In this document: piece by piece, positions 16,702 through 25,780 of the stretch | Layout of the letters: each line of letters opens with the position of its first letter | Numbering within the stretch: the first letter of the stretch is position 1 | Assembly (NCBI GenBank): GCA_034435675.1 | Contig: DAOTWP010000085.1 | Span: forward strand, 1-55,066 | Source of the DNA: DAOTWP01 sp034435675 | GTDB taxonomy: Bacteria > Chloroflexota > Anaerolineae > Aggregatilineales > Phototrophicaceae | Reading direction: 5' to 3' | DNA: 55,066 nt | Program-made: the position numbers and the translations under genes | The notes under the pieces: generated by a model | Told to the model about the DNA's origin: nothing | The model's input: only the letters and a program-made list of their open reading frames with translations | Databases searched by the model: none

Positions 16702-18246
16702 GTGCCACAATTATTCAGCCGGACAGATGATACAAACTGGCTTACACCCTCGATTGCGGACTTGCTGGAGCAGGGGAGCAGCCCGCCAGTGAACGACGGT
16801 GCCCTGCGGCAGCAGGTGCAGCAGCTTCAGCAAATGCTCACCGATGCAGGCACCCCGGTGCGGATTATCAACGTTCAGGTATCACCGGCATACACTTTGT
16901 TCATTGTTCAACCCGAAACGCAGGGACGCCTGGGCAATCGCCGCGCCCCTACTCCGCCGGAGATACGTCGCAATCTGAACAACATCACTGAACAGCGTCC
17001 GGAATGGATTTTCGGCTTTGTGCCACAGATGCGCGATTCGCAGGATACTTCTGGCATTCTGCTGCGCACTCCTGAACACAGCCCGACAACGCTGCGGCGG
17101 TTGATGGTTCGCAGCCAATTCCGCAACCATCCCTCAACACTGGCAATGATCTTCGGGACAACGATCACGCAGGAACTGGTCATTCGCGATCTTGATACCG
17201 CGGGGCATATTCTGCTGACCAGTGCAGACAAAGCGCGTGATTTTTTCCTACGTGGACTCCTGCTGACGCTGACACTCCTAAACACGCCGTCAGAACTGCG
17301 ACTCGCTCTGATTGGCACGCCAGATGGTGTCATCGCGCGATTGGGTAATTTGCCGCATGTCGTGGGGCGTCTACTCAATACGCCTGCCGAGTCGCAGCGC
17401 CTGTTCGACGGACTGTTCAATGAGATTCGCCGTCGCCAGAAACTACTGGATGAAGCCGGCACAACCACGCTGGCAGAATACAACCACACGCTGCGCGCAA
17501 AGAATGCGCCTGCGCTGCCGCGCATCCTCATGGCGACAGATGTGTTTTCTGAAAATGACTGGCAGACTGACAGCCAGCAGTGGACACCGCCGGTGTTCAA
17601 CATCCTGTCCAAAGGCGCTCCGCTGGGCATTCACCTGCTGGCGGCAACACGGCATCCCGGCGATCTTCCAGCGCGGCTGGAAGCACAAATCCCCACGCGC
17701 ATCATGCAGCGGCAGGCAGCAGCCGCGCTGTTAGACAAAGTTCCTGATTTCCCTAAAGCACTGCTGCGCTTTCTGGATACATTCATTGTCGAAACCATAC
17801 AGGACGAGGCGCGGATCACTCCTGTAGAGAGTTTTGTGGTGACCGATAAGGAAGTGGAAAACGTGCTGTTGTACTGGGATCAAGCCAGCAAAATACGCCA
17901 GCAGGAATCCGGCAACGTGGCAGCCAGCGCTCCTACTGGCGTCACGGGGTATCTTGACCCCGACAAACTACCAGCGGAAAAACGAGCAGCCCCACCGGCA
18001 GTCGCAGCGGAGGGAATCGCGGAAGGCAACATCGGACACCAGCAGCTCGCCACACAGGGCGCGGTGCTGGCGGCGTATCTTGGATGGATCAGCATAGGCG
18101 CACTGCGTGATGTGCTTGCACTCAGCGAAGAAGAAGCACAAGCAATCCTGGCGCTGCTGCAATATCAGGGTGTAGTGGAAACGGGGCATGCCAGCGTGCT
18201 ACGTTTCGTGCGACTGGCAGATAACCCGCTGCAACCTTCTGAATAA
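16702..18246 (+). CDS. FtsK/SpoIIIE-like protein with degenerate ATPase motifs
   Basis: This 514-residue protein has the layout of an FtsK/SpoIIIE motor domain plus a C-terminal winged helix. Recognisable family segments are LPHVVGRLLNTPAESQRLFD, the following RRRQKLLDEAGTTTLAEYN and GIHLLAATRHP (about 309-319, compare GIHLILATQRP). Walker A, however, is replaced by GHILLTSADKARDF (about 168-181), which lacks GxxxxGK[ST]. Walker B reads ILMATDVF (about 275-282), with the catalytic acidic residue missing. The last 70 residues (about 445-514) resemble the FtsK gamma winged helix. GTG at 16702 has GGAG eight bases upstream, whereas an in-frame GTG at 16669 lacks a site. It is likely an inactive translocase relative used as a DNA- or protein-binding module. 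Confidence 0.65.
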   Translation: MPQLFSRTDDTNWLTPSIADLLEQGSSPPVNDGALRQQVQQLQQMLTDAGTPVRIINVQVSPAYTLFIVQPETQGRLGNRRAPTPPEIRRNLNNITEQRPEWIFGFVPQMRDSQDTSGILLRTPEHSPTTLRRLMVRSQFRNHPSTLAMIFGTTITQELVIRDLDTAGHILLTSADKARDFFLRGLLLTLTLLNTPSELRLALIGTPDGVIARLGNLPHVVGRLLNTPAESQRLFDGLFNEIRRRQKLLDEAGTTTLAEYNHTLRAKNAPALPRILMATDVFSENDWQTDSQQWTPPVFNILSKGAPLGIHLLAATRHPGDLPARLEAQIPTRIMQRQAAAALLDKVPDFPKALLRFLDTFIVETIQDEARITPVESFVVTDKEVENVLLYWDQASKIRQQESGNVAASAPTGVTGYLDPDKLPAEKRAAPPAVAAEGIAEGNIGHQQLATQGAVLAAYLGWISIGALRDVLALSEEEAQAILALLQYQGVVETGHASVLRFVRLADNPLQPSE

Positions 18247-18249
18247 GCG

Positions 18250-18312
18250 AGCGCCTGCGGGCGCTGATGCTGAGTGTACGAACGGTTGGGCGCAAGCGGG
18301 CTGCACCCAACC
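18250..18312. terminator. two hairpins between convergent genes
   Basis: AGCGCC/GGCGCT (18250-18255, 18260-18265) with loop TGCG is followed by GGTTGGG/CCCAACC (18284-18290, 18306-18312). They lie between the FtsK-like gene and the end of the LCP gene. Confidence 0.4.
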
Positions 18313-18326
18313 TTCACAGAGTCGGC

Positions 18327-20306
18327 TTAACCGCCGGGCACACTGACCGGCAGCACATTGGTCACAGGACACGAGTTATAACTGCTACCCAGAATGACCT
18401 CGAAATCCACTGCCCGATTCGGGTCTGGCTCAACCCGGATATTCTCTGGACGCACATTCAGCAGACGCGCGATGGCTTCCAGGCTGCTGGCTTTGGACTG
18501 CCCGCTGCGGTCGATCAAAATGGTATCCGTATAGTCGGTACTCTCGGCAGGACCGGCAGCAAAAGCGTTGAAACCTTCCCATGCCAGCCGATCCACAGCG
18601 ACACGATCCCAATCGGGACTGGCAGTGCCGTTATAGACGGCAATAGACGCCCCTTCCAGCACAATCTGACTCTCAGTGGGCGGGGTATAGAAGTCATCCA
18701 ACAGTTGACGAATGGCATCGTAATTGGGAAGCTGGACATTCTGTCCGTCCGGGGTAGTCCACGGCGTTGTGTGATAGGTACGAATAAGCTGGAAATTCTC
18801 GATTCCTGTGGGCGACAAATTGAGCGCAATGGGCAGCAACCCCAGCATATCCTCAAACGCGAGGTTGGTTTCCACCAGTTCCAATCCCTGCGACCACAGA
18901 TCAGGCAAACGCGCCAGATCCCCGCTGTCGCGCGCCTGACGCCAGATGGCACGGAGTAGCTGCTGCTGGCGGCGTGTGCGGTCAAAGTCGTCGCTATTGA
19001 GACGTGAACGCACATACTGGAGCGCCAGTTCCCCGTTCATGAAATGCATACCCACCGGGAAATAGGTCAACTGGTAAGCATCTTCAGGGCGTGCCGGATC
19101 GGGCGTTACACCGGGAATCAGCTCGTAGTACTCAATCGGGCAGTCTACAGCGATTTCGACACCACCGATGATGTCCACCATCTGCTCAAACCCTGAGAGT
19201 TCGACCAACGCGAAATAGTGAACGTTGATGCCAAAGTTGTACCAGAGTGTCTGGCGCAGCAGCGCAAAACCACCCGTCGAATTGCCATCGGACCAACCAA
19301 TTGCTTCACCAATCCCATAAGCAACGTTGATCCGCTGCATTGTACCGTTGGGGATATAGACAAACAGGTCACGCGGCAGCCCTAACATGGCAACAGTTCC
19401 GGTTGTCCGGTTGATGGATACGATCAGAATCGTATCGGTATGGATGAAATTATCTCCGGTTACTTCTCCGTCACTGCCCAGCAGGACGATATTGACAATG
19501 TCGTATCCACGCCGGTCAACCGGAGGCACAATTGTCGGAATTGCCGTAACCGAAACCATGCTGGGGTCGGGTGTGGGGGGATTGTAAATGGGTGGCAGCG
19601 GGCGCGGCGTTGGCGTCATCGTTGGCGACGGCAGGGGTGTATCTGTTGGCAGCAGGGTTGGTGAAGGTGTCGCTGTCAATGTCGGTGCAAGCGTGGGTGA
19701 CGGTGTTGCCGTCAACGTTGGCGTAATTGTCGATGTCGGAGTTGGCGTCAGGGGCAGCGTGGGCTGCGGCAGCGGCGTATTGGGTGCAGGCAGGGTGACA
19801 GCAGCAGAGCGCGGCGTGTTGGTCGCCAGCACCTGCGCGACTGCCGGCGGTGTTTCTGCCGGCGGTGTTTCTGCCGGTGGTGTTTCGGAGCTTGTTGGTG
19901 ATGGGAGGATTGTCGCAACAGACAACCCTGTTGTAGCTGTCGCAGCAGGCGGCACCAATGAAACCGATGATGAACTCTGCGCTGACGCAGGCGCAGCGCC
20001 GGGAGTGCCGGAAGGCTGCAAAACTAACTCAGCACCTGCCACCCCCGCATTGGAGGGTGCAGACGTCACTACCTGCTCCACAGCAGCCGCCGCGTATGCC
20101 TGCGCCGCAGCAGTTGCCTGCTGCGCATAAACACCTGCCCGACTCTGAATACGCGCGCTGTCGTTTGCCTGCCGAGTAAATGCTTCTACAACCTGATAAC
20201 CGGAACCAGCGATTGCCAGCAGCAGCAGCGCCGGGATAAACCGAAATGCTGACCATGCCAGAAAGGCGCGTAACCGCATAAAACGTCCTGTAACTGTTCC
20301 CTGCAT
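18327..20306 (-). CDS. LytR-CpsA-Psr (LCP) family glycopolymer transferase with LytR_C domain
   Basis: LCP proteins attach anionic or capsular glycopolymers to peptidoglycan at the outer face of the membrane. This 659-residue protein has one N-terminal transmembrane helix (about residues 17-36) and a very long Thr/Pro/Ser-rich linker (about 60-250). The LCP catalytic domain (about 262-450) has DTILIVSINRTTGTVAML, the conserved GLPRDL and the NVAYGIGEA region. A LytR_C domain (about 555-650) starts near IAVYNGTA. The linker has an in-frame 15-bp triplication. GAGGAG lies five bases before the ATG. It is the last gene of an operon with a LysM protein and a sensor-kinase-like protein. Confidence 0.88.
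   Translation of the reverse strand: MQGTVTGRFMRLRAFLAWSAFRFIPALLLLAIAGSGYQVVEAFTRQANDSARIQSRAGVYAQQATAAAQAYAAAAVEQVVTSAPSNAGVAGAELVLQPSGTPGAAPASAQSSSSVSLVPPAATATTGLSVATILPSPTSSETPPAETPPAETPPAVAQVLATNTPRSAAVTLPAPNTPLPQPTLPLTPTPTSTITPTLTATPSPTLAPTLTATPSPTLLPTDTPLPSPTMTPTPRPLPPIYNPPTPDPSMVSVTAIPTIVPPVDRRGYDIVNIVLLGSDGEVTGDNFIHTDTILIVSINRTTGTVAMLGLPRDLFVYIPNGTMQRINVAYGIGEAIGWSDGNSTGGFALLRQTLWYNFGINVHYFALVELSGFEQMVDIIGGVEIAVDCPIEYYELIPGVTPDPARPEDAYQLTYFPVGMHFMNGELALQYVRSRLNSDDFDRTRRQQQLLRAIWRQARDSGDLARLPDLWSQGLELVETNLAFEDMLGLLPIALNLSPTGIENFQLIRTYHTTPWTTPDGQNVQLPNYDAIRQLLDDFYTPPTESQIVLEGASIAVYNGTASPDWDRVAVDRLAWEGFNAFAAGPAESTDYTDTILIDRSGQSKASSLEAIARLLNVRPENIRVEPDPNRAVDFEVILGSSYNSCPVTNVLPVSVPGG
19843..19887 (-). 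repeat. 15-bp tandem repeat, three units, inside the LCP gene
   Basis: Three 15-base units begin at 19843, 19858 and 19873. The first two are identical and the third differs at two bases. They encode ETPPA repeats in the extracellular linker. The unit is a multiple of three, so copy-number change would alter linker length without a frameshift. Confidence 0.85.
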
Positions 20307-20362
20307 ATGGTCTCCTCATCAAACCGCGCAAGTTTAGCAGGATTGATAGCGAGTTGCGACGG

Positions 20363-21667
20363 TTACTCGAAAAACACAGGGATAGCGCAGGTTAGATCAG
20401 GCAGAGGGGTGCCCTTACCATCAAAGACTGTGATGCGCAGCCAGTAGAAACCGGGCAAGAACACCCCGGTATCAACTTCCGTCAGCAGCCCATTATTCAC
20501 CGGGGTCTCGGACTCCGCCACTGTAAAACTATCAAGCGCGTCCACCGCCTGAACCTCAATACGATAAAAAGCAAAATCAGACCCGGCTGCGCTGCCCACT
20601 ACCTGCAGCGTTCCGGTGAGCCTATCACCGACAAGAGGAGCACTAATCTGCGCATCGGGCACAGCGCAGCCCTCGATATACAGAACGCCCTCCGGGGGTA
20701 TTTCGCCGGGCAGCAGCATGACGACAGGCACGCGCGGCACAGCCAGACGACTCCCTGGCGCCACGTGGGCGTCTGGCGATAAGCAGTTCAACGCCAGCAA
20801 GTCTGCAAGCGAGATGCGGGTTGCCACTGCCAGCGCCGCGAGGCTGTCACCGGGCTGCACGACATAAGTCGTCCACCCAGCGGGAAGCGGGCAAACATCG
20901 GACGGCGTGCCCACCACGAGCGCGATTGTCGGACGCGGTGTGGGACTAGATGCATCCAAACTACTGCTGCGCGTGGGCTGAACGAAAACGGGAGCTGCGG
21001 GCGAGGGCAGCAGACTGACCTCGGTGGCTGTCTCCGGGGTTGGCGTCGGTACAGGTGTGTATGTTGTGGTATTGGTTGGGGCGGCTGTCGGACGACGTGT
21101 TGCAGTCACAGTGGCAGTCGCACTGGCAGTCACGGTTGGCGTTGCAGTGTCTTCGGGCATGGGTGTACGAGAAGCCGCCGGGGTCCGTGAGGGTATGCGC
21201 GTTGCTGCTGCTGTCTGCGTGGCTGTGGCAGAAGGTTCGACAACAGCCGTTGGCTCAAGACTTTGTGTAGGTACAATCTGCGGTGTATCAGTCTCAGGCG
21301 ACTGAGTGGCTAGCTGGACAGCACTCGCTAGTGGCAATGGGACTTTTTCGGTTTGTTCCGCCGTTGGTATTTCCGCCGTTGGTATTTCCGCCGTTAGTTC
21401 AACAAATGGTGTGCCCTCTGGTGTATTCGAAGGCATCACTATTGAAGGTTCTTCAGTGGCGGTCACGGCGGGTTCCGCTGTAGCGGCGGCAGCTACCTCG
21501 GTGACTGGTGCGAAGTCTGTTGCCACATTGCTCAGGACTGTTGCGGTAGCAGGCAATTCGGTGGTTCCAGAAGAGAGCGAGAGCACTATGCCAAACACGA
21601 CCGCAAATGCCAGTACCGCGACTGCTGCAATCGCCACAATCAATTCGTTTCCAAAATCACGCTGCAT
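20363..21667 (-). CDS. membrane-anchored LysM-domain protein
   Basis: This 434-residue protein has one N-terminal membrane helix (about residues 10-30) and a Thr/Pro/Ala-rich extracellular linker to about residue 255. A LysM peptidoglycan-binding domain follows (about 268-315: TYVVQPGDSLAALAVATRIS, then LLALN and VAPGSRLAVP). The C-terminal beta-rich domain (about 330-434) has RLTGTLQVVGSA and FYRIEV. The start is six bases after the kinase-like gene's stop, with GAGGA inside the end of that gene, so translation is probably coupled. It likely docks on the cell wall next to the LCP protein and the sensor. Enzymatic activity is not evident. Confidence 0.82.
   Translation of the reverse strand: MQRDFGNELIVAIAAVAVLAFAVVFGIVLSLSSGTTELPATATVLSNVATDFAPVTEVAAAATAEPAVTATEEPSIVMPSNTPEGTPFVELTAEIPTAEIPTAEQTEKVPLPLASAVQLATQSPETDTPQIVPTQSLEPTAVVEPSATATQTAAATRIPSRTPAASRTPMPEDTATPTVTASATATVTATRRPTAAPTNTTTYTPVPTPTPETATEVSLLPSPAAPVFVQPTRSSSLDASSPTPRPTIALVVGTPSDVCPLPAGWTTYVVQPGDSLAALAVATRISLADLLALNCLSPDAHVAPGSRLAVPRVPVVMLLPGEIPPEGVLYIEGCAVPDAQISAPLVGDRLTGTLQVVGSAAGSDFAFYRIEVQAVDALDSFTVAESETPVNNGLLTEVDTGVFLPGFYWLRITVFDGKGTPLPDLTCAIPVFFE
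21360..21404 (-). repeat. 15-bp tandem repeat inside the LysM gene
   Basis: Two identical 15-base units (21360-21374 and 21375-21389) are followed by a diverged third. They encode EIPTA-type repeats in the linker. It is the same kind of in-frame repeat as in the neighbouring LCP gene, though the unit sequence is different. Confidence 0.8.
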
Positions 21668-21673
21668 TGACGC

Positions 21674-24600
21674 TTAATCCTCAGCAATTGGATGTTCGTT
21701 CAGGGCAAGCGGCAGAGCAAAGCAGAAGATGCTGCCCACGCCTTCGCGGGTTTCCAACCACAATCTGCCGCCATGTGCTTCGACCAATGCTCGTGCGATA
21801 GACATGCCTACGCCGGTATCCCCTAAACCGGGAATCAACGGGTTTTCGGCTTTGTATTTGCGGGCAAACACACGTGCCTGATCTTCCAGCGTGATGCCCC
21901 CTCCCCGATCTTCAATCGAAACAAAGATCGTATCCACAGGTGGCGTATCTCCTAACGGCGAGAGTGACAGCCAGCGCCGCTGCGCCACAACCGAAAGCTT
22001 GCTTCGAGGCGGGGACGCCAGATAGGCGTTAGTCAGCAGTTGACCGATCACTTCTCCCAGTGCATCATGGTCGGCATTTACCGGCGGGAGACTATCACTC
22101 AGGTCGAGAACCAGCTCCAAACCCTTCTCGCGAATTTGTGGCGATACCGCAGTCAGCGTATCGTCAATAAGGTTGACGATGTCAACAGGCGCGGACGACA
22201 ACACAAACTGACCGCTGTCGAGCGTGGTCAGGCGAACCAACTCGCTGAGCATACCTTCCAGTCGGACGGTGTTCGCCTGCACCCTGAGCAGGAATTTGCG
22301 CTGCATTTCTCCCAGAATGCCATGCGACTCGTCAAGCAGCAGCTCAATATACTTGGTAATCGATGTCATTGGCGTGTGCAGTTCCTGCACCAAACTAACC
22401 AAAGCATCGGGCGGAGTTGCCTGCATGGGCAGCACCTGTTGATCCTGAAGGTGTGCCCGCAGCGCATCCAGTTGCGACTGAACTTCGCGGACCTGCGTGC
22501 GGGCGTCGTTTAGTTCGCGCTCTAGCTGCCCACGCTGTTCGGAAAGCGTCTCAATCATCCTGGTCAACGAACTGACGCCTTCTTCGCCCAGGCGAGAAAT
22601 CCGCCCACGATCACCGTCGCTTCGGGCAATGAGCTGCTCCACTTCAATGCGGAGCGCTTGGTTTTCTGCGTGCAGTGTATCGCGTTCTGTAGCTAACGCA
22701 GATCGTTCCTGCGCCAGTGCAGATAACTGCGTCTGCACCTGTGCTAACTGTTCCTGTGCTTCCGTCATGTCTGCCTTGAACGAATCCACCTGCGCCAGCA
22801 GCGCTGCACGATGCTGCTTAATCATCTCAAGCTTGGCGAACATCTCATCACGATCGGTGCGGAAACGTTCAAGCTGCAAGGCAGATGACTCGCGGTCAGC
22901 GGCAACGTTCTGCAAATCACGGCGCAGGGAAGAAATCAGAGCTTCGCGCTCACTGGCAAGCTGAATGGTCGCTTCAAGACGCTGGCGCTCACTCAACAAG
23001 GTGTCGCGCTCCAGTTTTAGCGCTTCATTTTTTGCGTGCAGGCTGGCACGCTGCTCGTATAAATCGCTGACAAGCCGAGCAATCCCAGCAGGACCGGCAT
23101 CAATGCCGACGGCTTGCAACTGGCGCTCCAGGTCGGTAAGGCGCTCGCTATACAAGTCACGTTCCTGTTCGAGGCGCGCCTTTTCCTGTCCCAGGCTTTC
23201 AATCACATTCTGGACAGAGCCTTCAACGGTCAGTCTGTCTTGCGCACGGAGATTGTCCAATTCGGATTTGAGGCGATTGCGTTCGGTAAGCAGGTCATCC
23301 TTTTCACGTTGCAGGGCGTCAACCATTTTGCCCAGCAGGGCATCCCCACTGGGCGATGTCGCGCCCACCAGCGCCGCCTCTGCTTCGCGCAGGCGTTCCA
23401 GCAAGCGTTCGCGTTCAGCCCGTAACCGCTGGTGCTCATCCGTCAGCGTGAGAATACGCTGCGAAATCGACTGCCCTTCTTCCGTATCCTCTACTTGAGT
23501 TGCCATTCGTGAGCGCTCACGATCAAGCTCCTGCTGCAAGCCAACCACCTGCCGTGTCAGCGCACTGATCTGCTCACGGGCGACATTCAGGCTCAACTGC
23601 ATATCCCGGCGCGCAGCCAGTACAGCATCATCCTCAACCTCATCTGGTGACACGCCTTTGACCAGCGCCTCAATGGTACGTTCCTGTGCCATCATCTGCG
23701 CTGTCTTCGCCTGACGACTCAATGCCAGCAGCGCGCTCGAAATCACGGAAATACCCTTAAGCAGTTCCTGTTCCGAGGAATACAATTCGCGTTCGGAATA
23801 GGGAAAACCCAGCACGAGTACAGCGACAACTTCGCGGTTGTGCACCAACGGTTGCAAGTAGGTTGGTCCGATTTTGTTGGCATCCAGCCGTGTGTAAAGG
23901 TCTTCCAGTTCCTCGGCATTGCGATCAGGATACAATACACGCTGCGTGGTACGCTCAATTGCGTTGACCAGTGTAGGCTGGTGATCGAGGTTCAACGACA
24001 TGCCTGCAACCATGCGTTTCATCAGGTGGTCATAGGCATAAAGCACATCGGCGTAATTCGCATCTTGAAGCGTAAACAATGCCCCGATATCTGCCTTGAG
24101 CAGATCGACAGTCCCCTTAACTATGCGCTCAGGGATTGCGGCAGGCTCGGCAGACTCAAGAATCATGCCTAAGCCCTTGAGGAGCAGCACTGCTTCGCGT
24201 TCCACAGGGGATGATGGCGCAGGAGCCGGGGCAGCAGCGCGAGGGATAGCGGCTGCCGATACAGAGGACGGTGTTATGGTAACGGGCGGCATTGCCCCAG
24301 TCGTCTGGCGTGCCGCCAGAATCTCTGCCTCCATACGGCGCAGTACCATGCGATACAGCACCGCCGGAAGCACAGGCAAGACCGCCAGCAGCGCAAGGCG
24401 GGCAGCCCCCGCATAATCACCAATCACATTGCCCTGCGCCATTTGCAGCAGCGTACCACCAAAACCGATCAACACAACCACAAAAAAAACCAGCTTCAAA
24501 GGGGTGTCGATGACGAGACGGTAATTGAGTAACAGCAGCAGAATCGTACCGAGGCATAACACCGCGGGAACAAATGTCCAGACGACACCCAGCAAGCTCA

Positions 24601-25048
24601 GATTAAATTCCGCATTTTCGGCAATTTCCAGCCATGCTGCGCCTGTGACCACATATCCCCCGGCAATCCCCAGCACCAGCAGCGCCAGCAGCACGTTTGA
24701 CCACCTGCCCCACCGAGCATGATCTGCGGTCAGAAATGCCCACGCGACTAGCAGCAGAGTCATTACGGTTGCAGCGCGTTCCAGCGGCGGCAGCACACTG
24801 TGCGCATCCTGTGCAGATGTCAGCACTACCAGTGCGCCCGCCAGCAGCAGCAGCAGGGATAGCACAACACCGGTCAGCGCCAACGTATAGCGCCGGGCTG
24901 CCCGGTCTTCGGGGCGGGTCATGCGCTGCCCAAGCACCATGAAAAAGGCGACCAGACTAACCGCCACGATGCCCAGAAAATAGAGCAGGTCACCGGGAGG
25001 ACGTACAAGCAGGTTGAGCAAATCGAATGTGGATGACAACGGGCACAA
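21674..25048 (-). CDS. large membrane sensor histidine-kinase-like protein lacking the phosphoacceptor His
   Basis: This 1124-residue protein has seven or so membrane helices (about residues 15-240) and a GAF-like domain (about 285-465). A very long coiled coil follows (about 480-860), then a HisKA-like dimerisation helix (about 880-945) and a HATPase domain (about 970-1115). The N box NAYLAS, G1 EDRGGGI and G2 GDTGVGMSIARALVEAHGG look complete. The H box reads LVQELHTPM: the residue that should be the phosphorylated His is Gln888, and a His (891) occupies the usual Arg position. No response regulator is nearby. The start is TTG (25048, or 25039). A TATACT -10 box lies at 25088-25083. It heads the operon with the LysM and LCP genes and may sense wall state. 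Confidence 0.8.
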   Translation of the reverse strand: MCPLSSTFDLLNLLVRPPGDLLYFLGIVAVSLVAFFMVLGQRMTRPEDRAARRYTLALTGVVLSLLLLLAGALVVLTSAQDAHSVLPPLERAATVMTLLLVAWAFLTADHARWGRWSNVLLALLVLGIAGGYVVTGAAWLEIAENAEFNLSLLGVVWTFVPAVLCLGTILLLLLNYRLVIDTPLKLVFFVVVLIGFGGTLLQMAQGNVIGDYAGAARLALLAVLPVLPAVLYRMVLRRMEAEILAARQTTGAMPPVTITPSSVSAAAIPRAAAPAPAPSSPVEREAVLLLKGLGMILESAEPAAIPERIVKGTVDLLKADIGALFTLQDANYADVLYAYDHLMKRMVAGMSLNLDHQPTLVNAIERTTQRVLYPDRNAEELEDLYTRLDANKIGPTYLQPLVHNREVVAVLVLGFPYSERELYSSEQELLKGISVISSALLALSRQAKTAQMMAQERTIEALVKGVSPDEVEDDAVLAARRDMQLSLNVAREQISALTRQVVGLQQELDRERSRMATQVEDTEEGQSISQRILTLTDEHQRLRAERERLLERLREAEAALVGATSPSGDALLGKMVDALQREKDDLLTERNRLKSELDNLRAQDRLTVEGSVQNVIESLGQEKARLEQERDLYSERLTDLERQLQAVGIDAGPAGIARLVSDLYEQRASLHAKNEALKLERDTLLSERQRLEATIQLASEREALISSLRRDLQNVAADRESSALQLERFRTDRDEMFAKLEMIKQHRAALLAQVDSFKADMTEAQEQLAQVQTQLSALAQERSALATERDTLHAENQALRIEVEQLIARSDGDRGRISRLGEEGVSSLTRMIETLSEQRGQLERELNDARTQVREVQSQLDALRAHLQDQQVLPMQATPPDALVSLVQELHTPMTSITKYIELLLDESHGILGEMQRKFLLRVQANTVRLEGMLSELVRLTTLDSGQFVLSSAPVDIVNLIDDTLTAVSPQIREKGLELVLDLSDSLPPVNADHDALGEVIGQLLTNAYLASPPRSKLSVVAQRRWLSLSPLGDTPPVDTIFVSIEDRGGGITLEDQARVFARKYKAENPLIPGLGDTGVGMSIARALVEAHGGRLWLETREGVGSIFCFALPLALNEHPIAED

Positions 25049-25175
25049 ACCTTAGGACTCTCAGGCGAATCAACATGCATTCAGTATAACATAAGCAAAC
25101 AAGTGTGCAGACGCAGACAAGGTCATGCTTGCAGCTTTTGCACATGCTCAAGCCCGTGCGTGGGTCGTCTCGCAA

Positions 25176-25204
25176 TTGACGCTTCTTGCGCCATCCGCTA
25201 GACT
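25176..25204 (+). promoter_or_regulatory. promoter of the Nudix/beta-lactamase-like operon
   Basis: TTGACG (25176-25181) and TAGACT (25199-25204) are 17 bases apart. Transcription would start near 25211. This rules out the in-frame TTG at 25211 as a start codon and supports the ATG at 25268. Confidence 0.6.
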
Positions 25205-25267
25205 GAACTGTTGGATGTAACTGTGGCGGGCAAACTCTGTACGCCTGCAAGGAACACGGAAACCGAA

Positions 25268-25762
25268 ATGGCAGAAACGCGCATCATGCACCGCAGAATG
25301 CGGCGCGTCGCCACCCTTGTACGCACGATGCCCGGACTGGCACGGGTAGCACAGGAGATCTGGCGACTGGGGCAGGCGCGATACACTGTTGGCGTGGTTG
25401 GCGTGGTGGTCAACGCCCGGCAGCAGGTGCTGATTGTTGAACATGTCTTTCACCCCCGCACACCCTGGGGGCTTCCCGGTGGATGGGTAGGACGCGCCGA
25501 AACCCCCGCAGAGGCACTGCGCCGCGAAATGGGCGAGGAGTTGCAGCTTCAGATCGAAGTACACCAACTCTTACTGCTCGAAATCAACCAGCGTGGGCAC
25601 TATGATTTCGCCTATTTCTGTCAGCCTCAAAACGATATCGGCAGAGTCAGCGCGGAACTGCTCGACTACCGCTGGGTTGATCTGCTCGATTTACCTCGAT
25701 TGTATCCTTTTCATTATCGTGCAGTCATGAAAGCGTTTGAAAACCAGACACTGACAGAATAA
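25268..25762 (+). CDS. Nudix hydrolase
   Basis: This 164-residue protein has the Nudix box GWVGRAETPAEALRREMGEE, which fits GX5EX7REUXEE. The position after it that is usually Gly is Gln. Nudix enzymes hydrolyse nucleoside diphosphates linked to other moieties, using divalent metal bound by the REXXEE glutamates. The substrate here cannot be read. The N-terminal 35 residues are basic and helical (MHRRMRRVATLVRTM), the fold core starts at YTVGVVGVVVN, and the tail FHYRAVMKAF is common in ADP-ribose-type members. The next gene starts 18 bases later on the same strand. Confidence 0.88.
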   Translation: MAETRIMHRRMRRVATLVRTMPGLARVAQEIWRLGQARYTVGVVGVVVNARQQVLIVEHVFHPRTPWGLPGGWVGRAETPAEALRREMGEELQLQIEVHQLLLLEINQRGHYDFAYFCQPQNDIGRVSAELLDYRWVDLLDLPRLYPFHYRAVMKAFENQTLTE

Positions 25763-25780
25763 TGGTGTAACAGGTGTTGT

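Noticed and set aside
19588..20130. Plus-strand frame rich in Val and Gly opposite the LCP linker
   Set aside because: It is the complement of the Thr/Pro repeats and has no start context.
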